A stretch of DNA of 54,743 nucleotides from Flavobacteriales bacterium (GCA_007693635.1 REDE01000131.1:1-54743), one strand, 5' to 3'; positions 33,779 through 43,785 are shown, counted from the first letter of the stretch. Made by a program: numbers and translations. The notes: a model not told the origin generated them from the sequence alone.

Positions 33779-36517
33779 TTAGTTTTTCAAAAACTGACGC
33801 AACACATATTGTAGAATACCACCATTTTGATAGTACGCAATTTCAATTTGACTATCTAGGCGACAAAGCGCATCGAAAGTGATGGCGCTTCCATCTTCTT
33901 TGCGTGCTGTTACACGTAAGGTTTTCAATGGGAGTAATCCCTCGTTGATTCCCTCGATATCGAAGACTTCTTTGCCTGTTAATCCAAGACTTTCAGCATT
34001 TTCACCTTCGGGGAACTGCAATGGAAGCACACCCATACCGACCAAGTTGCTTCGGTGGATACGTTCGTAGCTCTCAGCAATTACTGCTTTTATTCCCAAT
34101 AAGAAAGTTCCCTTAGCTGCCCAGTCGCGGGAAGAACCGCTACCGTATTCTTTTCCAGCCAAAACAATCAATGGGGTGTTATCAGCCTTGTACTTAACCG
34201 CCACGTCGAACACTGTTCCGTCTTCACCACTTGGCAAGTGAACAGAATATCCTCCCTCACGATTGGCGATTTTGTTCTTGATACGAACGTTGGCAAATGT
34301 TCCACGAACCATTACCTCGTCATTTCCGCGACGTGAACCGTAAGAGTTAAAGTCCTTTCTTTCCACCCCGCGATTCATCAAGTATTTACCTGCCGCAGAA
34401 GCCTCACCAAATGCACCTGCAGGTGAGATGTGGTCGGTAGTAACACTGTCACCTAACCAAAGGAGTGTGCGTGCATTCTTAATATCGGATGCATCATCCA
34501 CCTCTTCCGAAAGGTTTTTGAAGAACGGGGCTTCCTTGATGTAAGTTGAATTGCTATCCCAAGCAAAGATGCTTCCGGTTGGAGCCTGAAGCTGCTGCCA
34601 CTGCTCGTCGCCGTCATAAATGGTGCCGTAGCTCTTAGCAAAATCTTTAGGACCCAAGACTTGCTTCATGATCGTTTCGATTTCGTCGAGAGCCGGCCAT
34701 ATGTCTTTTAAGTAAACATCATTACCATCTTTATCTGTGGCTATTGGCTCGTTATTGATATCAATATCTACCCTTCCGGCAATTGCGTAAGCAACAACCA
34801 AGATTGGAGACATTAAGAAGTTCATCTTCACTTGTGGGTGAACACGAGCTTCGAAGTTACGGTTACCGGAAAGCACAGATGATACGATCAAGTCATTATC
34901 TTCTACTGCCTTAGCAATTTGTGGAGGCAATGGGCCGGAGTTTCCAATACATGAGGTACAGCCGTATCCAACCACGTGGAAGCTCAGCGCTTCAAGGTCT
35001 TCGAGTAAGCCGGCATTTTCTAGGTAGTCGGTAACCACTTTCGAACCTGGAGCGAGTGAAGTTTTCACCCAAGGCTTTACGTCAACACCCAATGCACGAG
35101 CTTTACGGGCCATAATACCCGCACCGATCATAACACTTGGATTGGATGTATTGGTACATGAGGTAATCGCCGCAATAACTACAGACCCATCACTGAGGTT
35201 ATATTCGTTATTCTCGCCTTCCACTTTAATGGAACGCAATTCTTTTTCAAGTGTAGCGGTGTCTGTTACAGACCCACCCTCATTCTTCCAGCGACCAACC
35301 TGGCGCTCTTGGGGCTTGATGTAAGAACGTCCAAAGTCGTTCAATAAGCCTTCAAATTTATCTTTAAATTCGGTAACTAAAATTTTGTCTTGTGGACGTT
35401 TTGGCCCTGATACTGTAGGCACAACGGTACTCAAATCGAGCTCAACAACGCTAGAATATTTGATGTTTGCGTTGTCATCACGCCACAAGAGATTGGCTTT
35501 ACAGTAATCTTCTACCAAACGAACTGTTCCATCATTGCGATTGGTATTACGCATGTAATCAAGCGTGCGGTCGTCGATAGGGAAATAGGTGACCGTACAG
35601 CCAAATTCTGGTGACATATTGGAAATTGTCGCACGATCAGGCACACTAAGATTGTCTAGCCCTGTGCCGTAAACCTCTACGAATTTTCCAACTACTCCGT
35701 GCTTGCGAAGCATTTCGGTAATAGTAAGTACCATGTCGGTAGCTGTAGCGCCGGTAGGGAGTTTGCCCGTCAATTTCAAACCAACAACTTCTGGCATAAT
35801 AAAATAGATAGGCTGACCCAGAATCGCGGCTTCTGCTTCGATACCACCCACACCCCAAGCGATTACACCGATACCATTTACCATAGGTGTATGGGAGTCG
35901 GTTCCCACTAAAGTGTCGGGGAAGGCTAGTCCGTCGCGAGCAATCACGCCGCTAGCGAGGTACTCGAGGTTAACTTGGTGGCAAATACCCATTCCTGGAG
36001 GAACAACCCCAAAATTCTTAAATGATTTCTGCGCCCATTTCAACAATTGGTAGCGTTCACCGTTGCGCTCGTATTCAAGAGCAACGTTCTGCTTGTGGGC
36101 GTCTTTGGTTCCAAAATGATCAACGTTCACAGAGTGGTCAATGACCAGGTCAACTGGAATTAGCGGATTAATGCTGTCCGCAGATTTGCCACGACGATTA
36201 ACTTCAGAGCGAATGGCCGCTAAATCAACAACCGCAGGAACACCCGTGAAATCTTGCATCAAAACACGAGCGGGCTTAAACGGAATGTCTTTATCACTAG
36301 CTTCCGGCTTCCAGCCCAAAAGGGTTTTAATGTTCTCTTTGGTCACACCAAAATCATCGTAATTACGCAATGCGTTTTCCAAAAGAATTCTGATGGAATA
36401 TGGCAAATGCGATACGCGGTGACCATTGGCCTCTAACTGCTTTAAGGAATAGTAGCGCAATTTCCCGGAGGGGCCACTGAGCTCTTTTACAATGTTGAAA
36501 ATGTCGTTGTTTTCCAT
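33779..36517 (-). CDS. acnA: Aconitate hydratase, AcnA type
   Basis: 912 residues. Interconverts citrate and isocitrate in the TCA cycle, cytoplasmic. The [4Fe-4S] ligands are visible: Cys454 in TSCTNTSNP, and Cys520 and Cys523 in YGCTSCIGNSG. Other AcnA/IRP signatures are MQDFTGVPAVVDLAA, GTDSHTPMVNG and GKEYGSGSSRDWAAKG. Length and domain order fit the AcnA/IRP branch and not AcnB. Monocistronic, with its own promoter and terminator. Confidence 0.97.
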   Translation of the reverse strand: MENNDIFNIVKELSGPSGKLRYYSLKQLEANGHRVSHLPYSIRILLENALRNYDDFGVTKENIKTLLGWKPEASDKDIPFKPARVLMQDFTGVPAVVDLAAIRSEVNRRGKSADSINPLIPVDLVIDHSVNVDHFGTKDAHKQNVALEYERNGERYQLLKWAQKSFKNFGVVPPGMGICHQVNLEYLASGVIARDGLAFPDTLVGTDSHTPMVNGIGVIAWGVGGIEAEAAILGQPIYFIMPEVVGLKLTGKLPTGATATDMVLTITEMLRKHGVVGKFVEVYGTGLDNLSVPDRATISNMSPEFGCTVTYFPIDDRTLDYMRNTNRNDGTVRLVEDYCKANLLWRDDNANIKYSSVVELDLSTVVPTVSGPKRPQDKILVTEFKDKFEGLLNDFGRSYIKPQERQVGRWKNEGGSVTDTATLEKELRSIKVEGENNEYNLSDGSVVIAAITSCTNTSNPSVMIGAGIMARKARALGVDVKPWVKTSLAPGSKVVTDYLENAGLLEDLEALSFHVVGYGCTSCIGNSGPLPPQIAKAVEDNDLIVSSVLSGNRNFEARVHPQVKMNFLMSPILVVAYAIAGRVDIDINNEPIATDKDGNDVYLKDIWPALDEIETIMKQVLGPKDFAKSYGTIYDGDEQWQQLQAPTGSIFAWDSNSTYIKEAPFFKNLSEEVDDASDIKNARTLLWLGDSVTTDHISPAGAFGEASAAGKYLMNRGVERKDFNSYGSRRGNDEVMVRGTFANVRIKNKIANREGGYSVHLPSGEDGTVFDVAVKYKADNTPLIVLAGKEYGSGSSRDWAAKGTFLLGIKAVIAESYERIHRSNLVGMGVLPLQFPEGENAESLGLTGKEVFDIEGINEGLLPLKTLRVTARKEDGSAITFDALCRLDSQIEIAYYQNGGILQYVLRQFLKN

Positions 36518-36639
36518 AATTTATTGTAACATTGATTTAGGAACTTGATTGTCCAGCCTGGCCTAGCCTATTGTGCTAAAGACCAGTCATTCAAAATTTT
36601 AAACAACCGCGAAATGAAGTCATAACGCGGAAACGTCGG

Positions 36640-36670
36640 CAAAGATACAGGCAATGGTATTTGAAAGCAA
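36640..36670 (-). promoter_or_regulatory. Probable acnA promoter within the 366-base acnA/lipoprotein gap
   Basis: On the minus strand: TTG (36668-36670), a 20-base spacer, then TATCTTTG (36640-36647), leaving a leader of about 120 bases before the acnA start. The rest of the gap (36518-36883) shows no gene and no clear promoter for the plus-strand lipoprotein gene. Confidence 0.5.
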
Positions 36671-36883
36671 ATTACAAGTGACTTTGGACGTCTTATTTAG
36701 ACACATTCCCGAAAAGAAGAAGTTCGAAGATTGTTTGCCGATGTTTTTTAAAAAAAACTTATCCAAATCGCTCCAAAGTTCCCGAGCTGTCTTAATCTGT
36801 TAAATGCGGGGAATTTTTTTCGATTATATGCGTTATCTAAACTTTATCGTCGAATTTTGTCCGGAAATAAATTGCCATACATA

Positions 36884-38371
36884 ATGCGAATTCGCAATCT
36901 GGTTTTTTTAGGGTTTATCATTTACAGTGTTTTGATGAGCTGGGCTTGTCGAAGAGGTGAGAATTTTGCGGAGTCGGGAGTTCGACTTCAGTTTTCCGCC
37001 GACACGGTTTATCTCGATACGGTATTTACGGGTGTCGGTTCATCCACGCGTGTACTTAAGGTGTACAACCCTTCACGTGACGCCGTGCTCATCGACAGGA
37101 TTCAGTTGGCCAATGGCGCACAATCCTTATTCCGAATGAATGTAAACGGGGTTTCCGGTAACGATGTCCGCAATGTAGAACTACTCTCGGAAGATTCACT
37201 TTACATTTTTGTTGAAGTCACCGGCAACGCCCAAGGGACTTTGGAGTTGCTCTACGAAGATTCCATACTGTTTTTTAATAAGGATGTCAAACAGTGGGTG
37301 AACGTTGTAACTTTAGTGCGAGACGCTCATTTTATTTTCCCGAATAGGTATTTCAGTGAGACCGAAATCAATTACAGTGTAATTCCTTGTGATACGAGCT
37401 GGAACGACGCTAAACCCATTGTCGTTTATGGTTATGCAGTTATCGACCAAGGTTGTTTGCTCACCATAGAAAATGGGGCAAATGTTCATTTTCATAAAAA
37501 CAGTGGCTTGTTTGTTTTTAATGGCGGCACGCTTCACGTAAATCCTTCCGATACGGTAACCCCCGACTACGACAATCCCGTTGTATTTCAGGGTGATCGA
37601 CTGGAGCCATTTTACCGAAATATTCCGGGACAGTGGGGAGGCCCACTTGGTTGTATATTCGTAATGGGAGGTAGCGTGAATAACATTATCAACAACGCGA
37701 TTATAAAAAACGGAACCATAGGCATTGTGGCGGACAGCATCGACAGTCCACAAGCAAATCTGCGCCTGTACAACACCCGCATTTTCAATTTTTCTCGAGC
37801 GGGAATTTTTGGGGGATACGGAAGTTTAAAGGCCCAAAATATTGCCGTAGGTAATTGCGGACTGTACGCGTTTTACGCTTTGGGCGGGCGCTACGAATTT
37901 CGACACAGCACCTTTGCAAACTTCTGGAATCAGTCGTCGAGAAGTACTCCAGCGGTTGGCTTGTTCAACTTTTTCGAATCGTCTTTAGCGTCCTTTGAAG
38001 TGCGCAATATTCACCAAGCATACTTTGGAAATTGCATCATTTATGGTTCCAACATCAATGAATTAGGCATTGAACAATTCCCGGGAACAAGCATCAACTA
38101 CAACTTTCGCAATTGTTTGCTAAAGGTAAATCCCGACACCAGTGAGCGCAATTTCCCGATTGCTGGCAACGCTAGATTTATTCAGCCTATTGTGAATCCT
38201 ACTTCGATGAACTTTGAAGACATTACCCAAAACCTCTTCGCGCCGGCAAATGCTCAACAACCTGCAATTGGCGCGGGAAACATCGACGATGGAACTCGGG
38301 TGTTTTTTGACATCAAAGGAAACCCTCGTACGCCTTTGCCAGATATTGGTGCTTATCAGTTTGCACCTTAG
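36884..38371 (+). CDS. Right-handed beta-helix lipoprotein
   Basis: 495 residues from the ATG at 36884; an earlier TTG at 36857 is less likely. Seen: an N-terminal hydrophobic segment ending in WACRRGE, a probable though imperfect lipobox with Cys at about 22. Then comes an Ig-like domain (SADTVYLDTVFTGVGS..., about 38-130). Beta-helix rungs follow (about 150-480) with Asn-rich turns (NIINNAIIKNGTIGIV, YGSLKAQNIAVGN) and a closing PDIGAYQF motif, often seen at the end of such helices. Probably outer-membrane anchored. Function unknown; no polysaccharide-lyase active site recognised. Confidence 0.78.
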   Translation: MRIRNLVFLGFIIYSVLMSWACRRGENFAESGVRLQFSADTVYLDTVFTGVGSSTRVLKVYNPSRDAVLIDRIQLANGAQSLFRMNVNGVSGNDVRNVELLSEDSLYIFVEVTGNAQGTLELLYEDSILFFNKDVKQWVNVVTLVRDAHFIFPNRYFSETEINYSVIPCDTSWNDAKPIVVYGYAVIDQGCLLTIENGANVHFHKNSGLFVFNGGTLHVNPSDTVTPDYDNPVVFQGDRLEPFYRNIPGQWGGPLGCIFVMGGSVNNIINNAIIKNGTIGIVADSIDSPQANLRLYNTRIFNFSRAGIFGGYGSLKAQNIAVGNCGLYAFYALGGRYEFRHSTFANFWNQSSRSTPAVGLFNFFESSLASFEVRNIHQAYFGNCIIYGSNINELGIEQFPGTSINYNFRNCLLKVNPDTSERNFPIAGNARFIQPIVNPTSMNFEDITQNLFAPANAQQPAIGAGNIDDGTRVFFDIKGNPRTPLPDIGAYQFAP

Positions 38372-38499
38372 GATATTTTCTGTATCTTTCTGCCCATAGA
38401 AATAGGTTGAATATAAAGCGCTGCTTCCATTTTTATTGTCGGAATATTTAGTTTATCCATAGCTTTCGGGTAACATAAACAATTTAATCCCAGGCCTGT

Positions 38500-40365
38500 A
38501 TGAATCAAATTCAGCAAAGGGTTTCCAGTTTTATTAAAGGCTTCCCTCCCTTTGACCTTCTGCCCTCTGAAGCTTTGAGTGCGGTGGCTAAGTCGGCAGA
38601 TGTGTACTATTGTCAAAACGGCGACGTACTTTTTCGCGAAGGTCAATCCCCGCTGCCGTATTTTTTTGTAACGCGCAAGGGCAGCGTCAGAATTGCGAGC
38701 AACGACCTTCTCATTGATATGTGTGATGAAGGCGATGTGTTTGGCGTTCGTGCGCTTTTGGCTAACGACACCTATCTCGCCGATGCCATAGCCGAGGAGA
38801 ATACGATTTTGTATAAAATCCCACTTAATACATTTAAAAAAATCCTAGCTGAATATCCGGCAGTAGCCAATTATTTCGCGTCTGGTTTTGCGTCTGGGAA
38901 ATCACTGCCTCAGACTCCGTTTCGAATGCTTTCGGCCGCTCCCGCCCCCACAAACTTCATGAGCGGAATGCAGGTTATTGAAGGCCGAAGAGAAGTTTTA
39001 GCCTGTGTTGCCGATACCACCATAAAATCTGCCGCTACGATGATGAGCGAGCGCGGAGTTGGCTCTATTGTCGTATTGAACGCTCAGGGTTTTCCAATCG
39101 GAATTATTACGGACAAAGATTTTCGAAAAAAAATTGCTACCGGAATCAACGACATTCATCAATCCGTAAGCGCAATCATGAGTAGTCCGGTAATATGCGT
39201 AGCTGGTGGAGGCACCCAAACGGATTATTTAATTGATATGCTCACAAAAAGAGTGCATCATTTGTGCGTTACGGAAAACGGAACCCAAGAATCCAAGGTA
39301 GTTGGAATGATCACTGAGCACGATTTACTCTTACTTCAAGGCACGAATCCGGCAGTAATTCTCCGAGAAATGGATAGGGAAAACGACTACAGTCGCCTCA
39401 AGGAATTACGAAGAAATGCATCCTCATTATTTCGTCAGCATATTAATCAAAACCTACCGGTGAGCGCCACTTGCCGCATCGCCACGGCAATAAATGACCG
39501 CCTGATTGGTCGAGTTGTTGAAAAAGTTGTTAAGGAATTGGGCTCCCCGCCTTGTCCTTTCGCTTGGCTGGCATTAGGAAGTTTGGGTCGCGAGGAGCAG
39601 ATTTTACTCACCGATCAAGACCACGCCTTAGTATTTTCCCAAGGTGATCATCAAACGTATTTTTTACAATTGGCAACAATGGTCAGTGATCAACTTGAAA
39701 GTATGGGGTTTCCTCGTGATCCGGCAGATGTTTCCGCAGAAAACCCCAAGTGGTGTATGTCTCTGGAACAGTGGAAAAGTCAATTTTCCAAATGGATGAC
39801 GACACCAGAGCCCTCTGCCATTTTGCACTGTAATATCTTTTTCGATTTTCGCAAGGTGTACGGAGACTCATTCCTCACCGATTCTTTGCGGGAGCACATT
39901 TTCCATACGCAGTCCGATAAAGCTCTTTTTACCGCATTGCTAGCAAAAGAGGCCGTAGAAACCCCTGCTCCACTCTCATTTTTTAGAAATCTAGTGGTTG
40001 AGCGTACGGGCGAAAATAAAGATCAGTTTGATTTAAAACTGCGGGTATTACTCCCCTTGGTGGATTGTGCTCGCGTACTTGCGATAACGCAGGGTGTTGC
40101 TGCAACTCAAACCATCAAGCGGTACGAAATGCTCAAGCAGCATTTTCCCGAACGAAAATCACTTTTTGATAGCGCAATGGAAGCAACAGCATACGCAATA
40201 GGTTTAAAGGCAAAAAGTGGTTTTACCAACAGTGATAATGGACGATTTATTGCTCCCGAAGCTTTGAGCAAACTAGATCGACAAATGCTAAGGAATATTT
40301 TTGAGACGATTTCCGAGATGCAACAAATGCTTAAATTATCATTTCAAACCGATACCTTAAGATGA
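38500..40365 (+). CDS. Cyclic-nucleotide-binding/CBS/DUF294 nucleotidyltransferase-like protein
   Basis: 621 residues. Seen: a cNMP-binding domain (about 15-125), two CBS motifs (about 155-285, with SAATMMSERGVGSIVVLN and GIITDKDFRKK), then a nucleotidyltransferase-like domain. The latter has ALGSLGREEQILLTDQDHAL (about 361-380), like GlnD/DUF294, and is followed by a helical DUF294 C-terminal domain. Cytoplasmic regulator; the nucleotide ligand and target are unknown. It overlaps the next gene by 4 bases (ATGA). Confidence 0.88.
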   Translation: MNQIQQRVSSFIKGFPPFDLLPSEALSAVAKSADVYYCQNGDVLFREGQSPLPYFFVTRKGSVRIASNDLLIDMCDEGDVFGVRALLANDTYLADAIAEENTILYKIPLNTFKKILAEYPAVANYFASGFASGKSLPQTPFRMLSAAPAPTNFMSGMQVIEGRREVLACVADTTIKSAATMMSERGVGSIVVLNAQGFPIGIITDKDFRKKIATGINDIHQSVSAIMSSPVICVAGGGTQTDYLIDMLTKRVHHLCVTENGTQESKVVGMITEHDLLLLQGTNPAVILREMDRENDYSRLKELRRNASSLFRQHINQNLPVSATCRIATAINDRLIGRVVEKVVKELGSPPCPFAWLALGSLGREEQILLTDQDHALVFSQGDHQTYFLQLATMVSDQLESMGFPRDPADVSAENPKWCMSLEQWKSQFSKWMTTPEPSAILHCNIFFDFRKVYGDSFLTDSLREHIFHTQSDKALFTALLAKEAVETPAPLSFFRNLVVERTGENKDQFDLKLRVLLPLVDCARVLAITQGVAATQTIKRYEMLKQHFPERKSLFDSAMEATAYAIGLKAKSGFTNSDNGRFIAPEALSKLDRQMLRNIFETISEMQQMLKLSFQTDTLR

Positions 40366-41000
40366 TTAATTGGTGGCCTTTTCGCAAAAAACATCCTTGG
40401 CCTTGGTACGTAAAACTCAAGGCCCCTAGCGGTAAGTCGCTACTTGAAGAGATAGAATTTGTAGTGCTTGATATGGAGATGTCGGGATTAGACGCTCGAT
40501 TAGACCGGATTTTAAGCATTGCGGCTGTAAAAGTAAAAGGCGACCACATAGCGCTTTCCGAGATGTTTTATGAGGAAGTATCACAGCCCCAAACCCGTCC
40601 GGAAGCCGCGGCGGTTCATGAGCTTCTACCATTTACAGGCAAAAAAGAATCCGAGGTTTTGGAGGCCCTGGCTCGATTTTGTGGTGCTCAGCCCGTAATA
40701 GGTCATTTTGTCCGTTTAGATCGTGAATTTTTACACGAAGGATATAAACGACTTGGGGTTCGTTGGAACAATACGTTTTACGACACCTCCGCCCTGTTGC
40801 CTCGCGCCGACGATTATTATCGCGAAGAGGCCTTCCCGCCAAAAGACGCCTGGAAACTCGAAAATATTTGTAAGAGATACAAACTACCCAACGACGAAAT
40901 GCACCACGCCTCGGGAGATGCATTAGCCACCGCTTTGCTTTTTGTCCACCTGCGTAAAACCTTACAAAAAAGAGGTGTTCAGAAGCTGAAAGAATTATAA
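40362..41000 (+). CDS. DnaQ-like 3'-5' exonuclease (DEDDh)
   Basis: 212 residues. Seen: Asp37 and Glu39 in VLDMEMSGLD, Asp120 in HFVRLDREF, and His181/Asp186 in HHASGD, all five residues of the DEDDh site. In the second motif the usual His-Asn becomes His-Phe. It belongs to the family of the DNA polymerase III epsilon subunit, but as a stand-alone protein. It is translationally coupled to the CBS/DUF294 gene. This pairing recurs in many bacteria, often near acetate-metabolism genes, which are absent here. Nucleic-acid target unknown. Confidence 0.88.
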   Translation: MINWWPFRKKHPWPWYVKLKAPSGKSLLEEIEFVVLDMEMSGLDARLDRILSIAAVKVKGDHIALSEMFYEEVSQPQTRPEAAAVHELLPFTGKKESEVLEALARFCGAQPVIGHFVRLDREFLHEGYKRLGVRWNNTFYDTSALLPRADDYYREEAFPPKDAWKLENICKRYKLPNDEMHHASGDALATALLFVHLRKTLQKRGVQKLKEL

Positions 41001-41024
41001 GAATGGCGACTTCACTCGGTGAAA

Positions 41025-41231
41025 TTATTGTTTTTCAAAGACAAGAATATCGCCCGGCTGACAGTCCAGTGTTTCACAAATTTTTTCAAGAGTAGAAAAG
41101 CGAACAGCCTTAGCCTTTCCTGTTTTTAATATACTTGCATTAGCTAAGGTGATCCCTACTTTATCGGCAAACTCCGAAAGGGACATCTTTCTTTGCGCCA
41201 AAACAACGTCTAGATTAACAATTATTGGCAT
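41025..41231 (-). CDS. Small Xre/Cro-type DNA-binding regulator
   Basis: 68 residues, almost entirely one helix-turn-helix domain (LAQRKMSLSEFADKVGITLANASIL). It resembles the YozG-like regulators that pair with DUF2975 membrane proteins. Its ATG overlaps the stop of the DUF2975 gene (TAATG), so the two are made together. It probably represses its own operon through the palindrome at 41820-41852 (inference). Confidence 0.88.
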   Translation of the reverse strand: MPIIVNLDVVLAQRKMSLSEFADKVGITLANASILKTGKAKAVRFSTLEKICETLDCQPGDILVFEKQ

Positions 41232-41773
41232 TATACCGTAAATTTAGATTCCTCCTCCAGTCGATTCCCTTCCTGAAATATCTCTGCCAAAATGTAGGCA
41301 AACAATGCGGCAAGGATATAACTCATTTTAAATTGAATCTCAAATTTTTGTACATCTCCCGTAATCCCTATGTCAAAAAGAGAAAGACCGGCAAGAATCA
41401 AGAAACCCAAGCCGATTTTACGAAATAAATTCGGGTTTTTATCACTAAACACTTTTGCCTCGCGCACTGCTTGAATAATGCGTTTTCCAAAATTACACAT
41501 TATTCCAATGGTACAAAAAATGGCTATTCCCTGTAAAAAAACCAACCAAATTAACCATAATGGCATATTGGATAAATTTGAACTAACCACCAACCCATCC
41601 TTGACCTCTATTTTAAGCATGGTTGATGATAGCTGCAATGAGTTATAATATTCAGGAGCAATTGAAAAGTGTATTGCTATCAAGAAATACAGAATTCCCA
41701 GAAAAAATGCAAAATATCCCAGTATAGCAACTAACCAATAGGCTATACGTAGTTTTGAATTGTTCGGCGTCAT
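41231..41773 (-). CDS. DUF2975 family membrane protein
   Basis: 180 residues with four membrane helices (about 8-32, 68-90, 108-125, 143-163). The N-terminal part (LRIAYWLVAILGYFAFFLGILYFL) and NPNLFRKIGLGFLILAG fit DUF2975. The family is regularly next to a small Xre regulator, as here. A role as the sensor or partner of that regulator is suggested by context only. Confidence 0.8.
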   Translation of the reverse strand: MTPNNSKLRIAYWLVAILGYFAFFLGILYFLIAIHFSIAPEYYNSLQLSSTMLKIEVKDGLVVSSNLSNMPLWLIWLVFLQGIAIFCTIGIMCNFGKRIIQAVREAKVFSDKNPNLFRKIGLGFLILAGLSLFDIGITGDVQKFEIQFKMSYILAALFAYILAEIFQEGNRLEEESKFTV

Positions 41774-41819
41774 AATGTCGATTATTTAAAGATTAACGCG
41801 GCAAAAATACATCAAAACA

Positions 41820-41852
41820 ATAAATTTTTATTGATAAACAATAAAAATTTAT
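41820..41852. promoter_or_regulatory. Perfect 14-bp palindrome, candidate operator of the DUF2975/Xre pair
   Basis: 41820-41833 is the exact reverse complement of 41839-41852 (AT-rich arms, loop ATAAA). It lies 47 bases upstream of the DUF2975 start. This is a suitable place and form for a dimeric helix-turn-helix protein to bind. Confidence 0.5.
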
Positions 41853-42044
41853 CATTAAGCAGGAAATTAAATTTTTCTGCATGAAAAAGGATAGTTGTAA
41901 TTTAAAGAAGTTTCTTTTAGCGTTTAAACGTGCTACATTTCTAAAAATCACGCTAGAATTTTCACAACACACTAATCGAAGTTACAGTGCATAGCTCGGA
42001 AACGAACATCCATTATCTGATAGCCAGAGTTAATCTAAACCACA

Positions 42045-43664
42045 ATGAAAAAGTTTGCTAAACGCTTTATCTTTTTTAGCTTTCTGCTAATAATCATAGT
42101 CTCTGGAGTGCATTTGCTTATTGGCCCGTTTCTCGAGCATAAAATTTCCGAGCAGTTATCAAATCAACTTTTCTCAACGCATAAAATTCAGCATGGGAAA
42201 ATATACGTTGATATTCACACCCGTAAAATTTTCATAGAAAGCATTCATATTGATGAAGTGCTTGTCAATCAAAAGTCATTTGCTGAGTTAACTCAGCAAA
42301 TAACTCCCTTAAAAAGCAAAGCAAACGAAGATGATTTGTTGAACCAAGACCATCAAGAGAATACCGTACAAGTTGCCGGGATTTACCTTGAAGGAATATC
42401 TCTATATCAACTTTTATTTCGCAAGAAAATCGTGGTTGATGAGCTGCGCGTAACCGACCTTTTTGTAAAGTTGAATGACAAAACAAATCTATTTGAGTTA
42501 TTGGACAAACAAGACCAAAACCAGTCTGCAATAATTTCGATTGATAAGCTATTTGTACGTAAGATAAACGTAGGCTGTGTGAACATCGAAATCCAAAACG
42601 AGGCGAATCATAAGGTACTGGATGTTGATGATATGTCTTTGTTTTTTAGTAATGTTGAAGTTACACCGGATTCCCTAAGCTCAGGACTTCCTTTCACTTT
42701 TGAAGGTTTAAGTCTCTCTGGGGGTGAAACTTCCTATAGATTGAGTGAATTTGAAAAGCTAAACGTCCGGAACATCGAACTCTCTAATGATGTCCTCAAG
42801 GTCAATGGCTTAACCATAAAGACTATCTTCTCGCGGTCTCTGCTTTCAAAGCATTTAAAATTCGGTAGAGATCATATCAATTTACACTTTCCAGAGATAG
42901 TATTTCACAATTTCGAATACGGAATTCAAGACAGCACATTCGAACTGTATTCATCCAAAATAGAAATTATTGAGCCACAGCTTCACTTTTATCGCGATAG
43001 ATTCATCAAGCGCAACCCTGCACGCAAACCTCTTTACAGCGAACTTATTCGCAATCTTCCATTTAACATATGCGTTGATAGCGCTCAAATAAAAAATGGA
43101 ATAATTACCTACGAAGAGAATTCCGAGGGAGATGTTCCTCACGGAAAAATCAACTTTAAGAAGTTCAACGCCAATATTTCAAACTTAAGTAACACCTACG
43201 AATTAGGCACAAAAGAAACGATAATTGTTGTTGATGCCGTATTCATGAATAAAACTCGATTAAAGGGCAAATGGAGTTTTGATGTTCAAGATGAAAAGGA
43301 TAATTTCCTACTAACGGCACAGTTAAATTCCGTTGGAGCAAACATTTTCGACAATTTTGCCCGAGACCATATCAACATGAGCTTTGAAGGAAATCTATTT
43401 GACATATTTATTCGTATTAACGGAAACGATTTTCGGTCAAAAACCGATATGAAGTTATCGTATAAGGATTTTAAGGTGCGTCATTATAAAAGGAACAACA
43501 AGAAAAACTGGATCACTACCACCTTGGCAAACATTTATGCAAGTAATAGTTCTGATGATGACGGGGAGAATGTAGAGGTTGAGACAGAGCGTGCTATGAA
43601 TCGAACATTCTTCAATTTTATTTGGATTAGTATTCGTGACGCTTTAAAGGAAGTTTTTACTTAG
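42045..43664 (+). CDS. Membrane-anchored protein, AsmA/DUF748-like look, function unknown
   Basis: 539 residues. Seen: one N-terminal membrane helix (about 8-30), then an extracytoplasmic, beta-rich, repetitive body (IYVDIHTRKIFIESIHIDEV, VAGIYLEGISLYQLLF, INLHFPEIVFHNFEYG). It ends in a basic/acidic tail with a final amphipathic stretch (FFNFIWISIRDALKEVF). The overall pattern resembles AsmA/DUF748 proteins, long periplasmic beta-grooves linked to lipid transfer, but I see no diagnostic motif. Stand-alone gene. Confidence 0.55.
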   Translation: MKKFAKRFIFFSFLLIIIVSGVHLLIGPFLEHKISEQLSNQLFSTHKIQHGKIYVDIHTRKIFIESIHIDEVLVNQKSFAELTQQITPLKSKANEDDLLNQDHQENTVQVAGIYLEGISLYQLLFRKKIVVDELRVTDLFVKLNDKTNLFELLDKQDQNQSAIISIDKLFVRKINVGCVNIEIQNEANHKVLDVDDMSLFFSNVEVTPDSLSSGLPFTFEGLSLSGGETSYRLSEFEKLNVRNIELSNDVLKVNGLTIKTIFSRSLLSKHLKFGRDHINLHFPEIVFHNFEYGIQDSTFELYSSKIEIIEPQLHFYRDRFIKRNPARKPLYSELIRNLPFNICVDSAQIKNGIITYEENSEGDVPHGKINFKKFNANISNLSNTYELGTKETIIVVDAVFMNKTRLKGKWSFDVQDEKDNFLLTAQLNSVGANIFDNFARDHINMSFEGNLFDIFIRINGNDFRSKTDMKLSYKDFKVRHYKRNNKKNWITTTLANIYASNSSDDDGENVEVETERAMNRTFFNFIWISIRDALKEVFT

Positions 43665-43741
43665 CCGAAAAAAGAGATTTCAGCTTAAAGTTGTCGAATG
43701 CTATAACCATAATGCTAAGCCCATGCTGATATTATAAAACA

Positions 43742-43785
43742 ATCAGCCACATTGCCAAAACTTTCGTCAAAGGCATGCGGCTGAT
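43742..43785 (-). terminator. Probable terminator of the lipoprotein gene
   Basis: A stem of about 13 bp with one A/C mismatch and one bulge (43742-43756 with 43772-43785) is followed, on the minus strand, by a T-rich stretch (TTGTTTTATAA). It lies about 70 bases after the stop of the lipoprotein gene. Confidence 0.45.
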
